Under the pieces are notes generated by a model. It was not told the DNA's origin and did not search any database. It worked only from the letters and a program-made list of their open reading frames with translations. Below, piece by piece: positions 27,777 to 27,831 of a stretch of 27,831 bases of DNA. This DNA comes from JBDTRY01 sp039931435 (lineage in GTDB: Bacteria; Acidobacteriota; Thermoanaerobaculia; Gp7-AA8). The stretch is taken from the NCBI GenBank assembly GCA_039931435.1, contig JBDTRY010000028.1, positions 1-27,831 of the forward strand, in the 5' to 3' direction. Position 1 is the stretch's first letter. Every line of letters starts with the position of its first letter. The translations under genes and the position numbers were made by a program.

Positions 27777-27831
27777 CGCCCCGTCCCCTTCTGCGCCGCC
27801 AGCTTCGGTTTTACGTACTCGTTCATCACGG
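27773..27831 (-). CDS. 3' end of a minus-strand gene running off the window
   Basis: The frame entering from the right edge reads VMNEYVKPKLAAQKGTGR and stops at TAG (27775-27773), inside the element-bordering CTAG. It looks protein-like (Lys/Ala-rich helix end). The family cannot be named from 18 residues. Confidence 0.45.
   Translation of the reverse strand, partial: VMNEYVKPKLAAQKGTGR

Overview
The window is a dense, GC-rich bacterial chromosome segment (about 60% G+C by eye). It comes from a diderm: it carries an ADP-heptose/heptosyltransferase cluster and type IV pilus motor genes. The mix of a secreted VWFA-related domain protein, DUF3108, DUF5522, a DUF2157 membrane protein, a NYN-LOTUS protein and a stand-alone B12-dependent ribonucleotide reductase (NrdJ) fits Acidobacteriota best. 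That assignment is an inference from gene content, not a proof. No tRNA, rRNA, CRISPR array or transposase gene was seen.

Layout. 47-2143: secreted VWA protein, convergent with a lexA-XRE pair (2213-3257, minus). 3495-4358 (minus): diguanylate cyclase, divergent from cheW (4503) and a DUF5522 gene (5017). 5271-8624: a tightly packed envelope operon of rfaE1 kinase, rfaE2 adenylyltransferase, a family 9 glycosyltransferase and DUF3108, the last two junctions overlapping by 4 nt. 8885-14735: pilB-pilT-pilC-pilS. ruvB (minus) and nadB (plus) diverge from a shared 148-bp region; a UbiA-type prenyltransferase (minus) and the NYN-LOTUS gene (plus) diverge further on. 19545-19926 is a gene-free repeat cluster. 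19927-22564 holds two overlapping membrane-protein genes followed by a broken third gene. 22565-23558 is a long non-coding control region in front of nrdJ (23559-26444), followed by a double zinc-ribbon protein and a PilZ-like protein. A partial minus-strand gene runs off the right end.

The most unusual structure is a 167-bp foldback element present twice in opposite orientation (22138-22304 and 27610-27776), with 3 mismatches between copies. Both copies are bounded by CTAG. In the first copy, removing the element plus one CTAG rejoins two half-reading frames exactly in frame, so it is a recent non-autonomous insertion with a 4-bp CTAG target duplication that broke a gene.

The nrdJ control region is the second highlight. 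Seven degenerate DnaA-box-like units lie in strict 11-bp register, followed by two NrdR-type palindromes exactly 31 bp apart, a TTGACA-N17-TAAGTT promoter, and a leader of about 460 nt with a small well-initiated ORF and a terminator-like hairpin. This suggests that DNA-precursor supply is tied both to nucleotide pools (NrdR) and to replication initiation (DnaA). Several promoters have an extended -10 without a clear -35, and two or three transcripts look leaderless.
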